This document shows, one piece after another, positions 40,429-40,439 of a stretch of DNA of 40,439 nucleotides (the stretch's first letter is position 1; each line of letters opens with the position of its first letter). The DNA lies in the NCBI GenBank assembly GCA_900548365.1, contig URKM01000013.1, positions 1 to 40,439 of the forward strand, given 5' to 3'. A program made the position numbers and the translations under genes. Origin of the DNA: an uncultured Collinsella sp. GTDB taxonomy: Bacteria > Actinomycetota > Coriobacteriia > Coriobacteriales > Coriobacteriaceae. The notes under the pieces are model-generated. The model worked only from the letters and a program-made list of their open reading frames with translations. It was not told the origin of the DNA and searched no databases.

Positions 40429-40439
40429 CAGCATGGTCC

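Overview
The window is high-GC, mostly co-oriented DNA from a Gram-positive anaerobe of the class Coriobacteriia (Actinomycetota), most likely Collinsella or a close relative. This rests on overall GC-rich codon use, LPXTG-type surface proteins with a class C sortase, a lipoprotein-based ABC importer, and a housekeeping block ordered partly like that of Bacillus. The genus is an inference, because no database search was possible. I see no insertion sequence, prophage, integrase or CRISPR array.

Region 1 (1-7640) is translation and RNA metabolism: the 3' end of cysS, rlmB, a YacP/Rae1-type NYN ribonuclease, tRNA-Thr(TGT), a tRNA-Tyr/Thr/Met-tuf transcription unit with a strong promoter, then rpmG, tRNA-Trp, secE, nusG, rplK and rplA. 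This resembles the Firmicutes order cysS-mrnC-rlmB-yacP-sigH-rpmG-secE-nusG-rplK-rplA-rplJ-rplL, but without mrnC, sigH and rplJ-rplL at the expected places. Region 2 (7700-9560) is a PadR regulator overlapping a membrane protein with a HAAS-like N-terminus and a DUF4825-like outer domain.

Region 3 (9590-21130) is a sortase-assembled pilus or adhesin operon. It holds a 2691-residue LPDTG surface protein built of about 30 Gly-Gly-aromatic-Gly (GLUG-like) repeats, a major pilin (LPGTG), a class C sortase, and a small LPTTG pilin, and it closes with a strong terminator. Region 4 (21185-25390) has an ABC-class P-loop ATPase and a HelD-like UvrD-family helicase.

Region 5 (25400-30300) is the leucine operon leuACDB. 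It is preceded by a complete attenuator that can be read directly: a 22-codon leader peptide with four Leu codons in six positions, a 1:2 hairpin, an 8-bp antiterminator and a rho-independent terminator. A nitroreductase C-terminal remnant follows leuB. Region 6 (30566-35724) holds mscS (minus strand) and an uncharacterised-substrate ABC importer (COG2984/COG4120/COG1101 type, related to TrpXYZ) with two tandem paralogous binding lipoproteins, and hairpins between the binding proteins and the permease.

Region 7 (35831-40439) holds a LURP-one-like protein, an sdpR-sdpI autoregulated pair on the minus strand with a clear promoter and operator, asnS, a REP-like element and a tyrosine phosphatase. 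The most interesting items are the leucine attenuator, the giant repeat protein with its recurring hydrophobic segments, the hairpin-rich spacer in the ABC transporter locus, and the possible double frameshift in the ABC-class ATPase.
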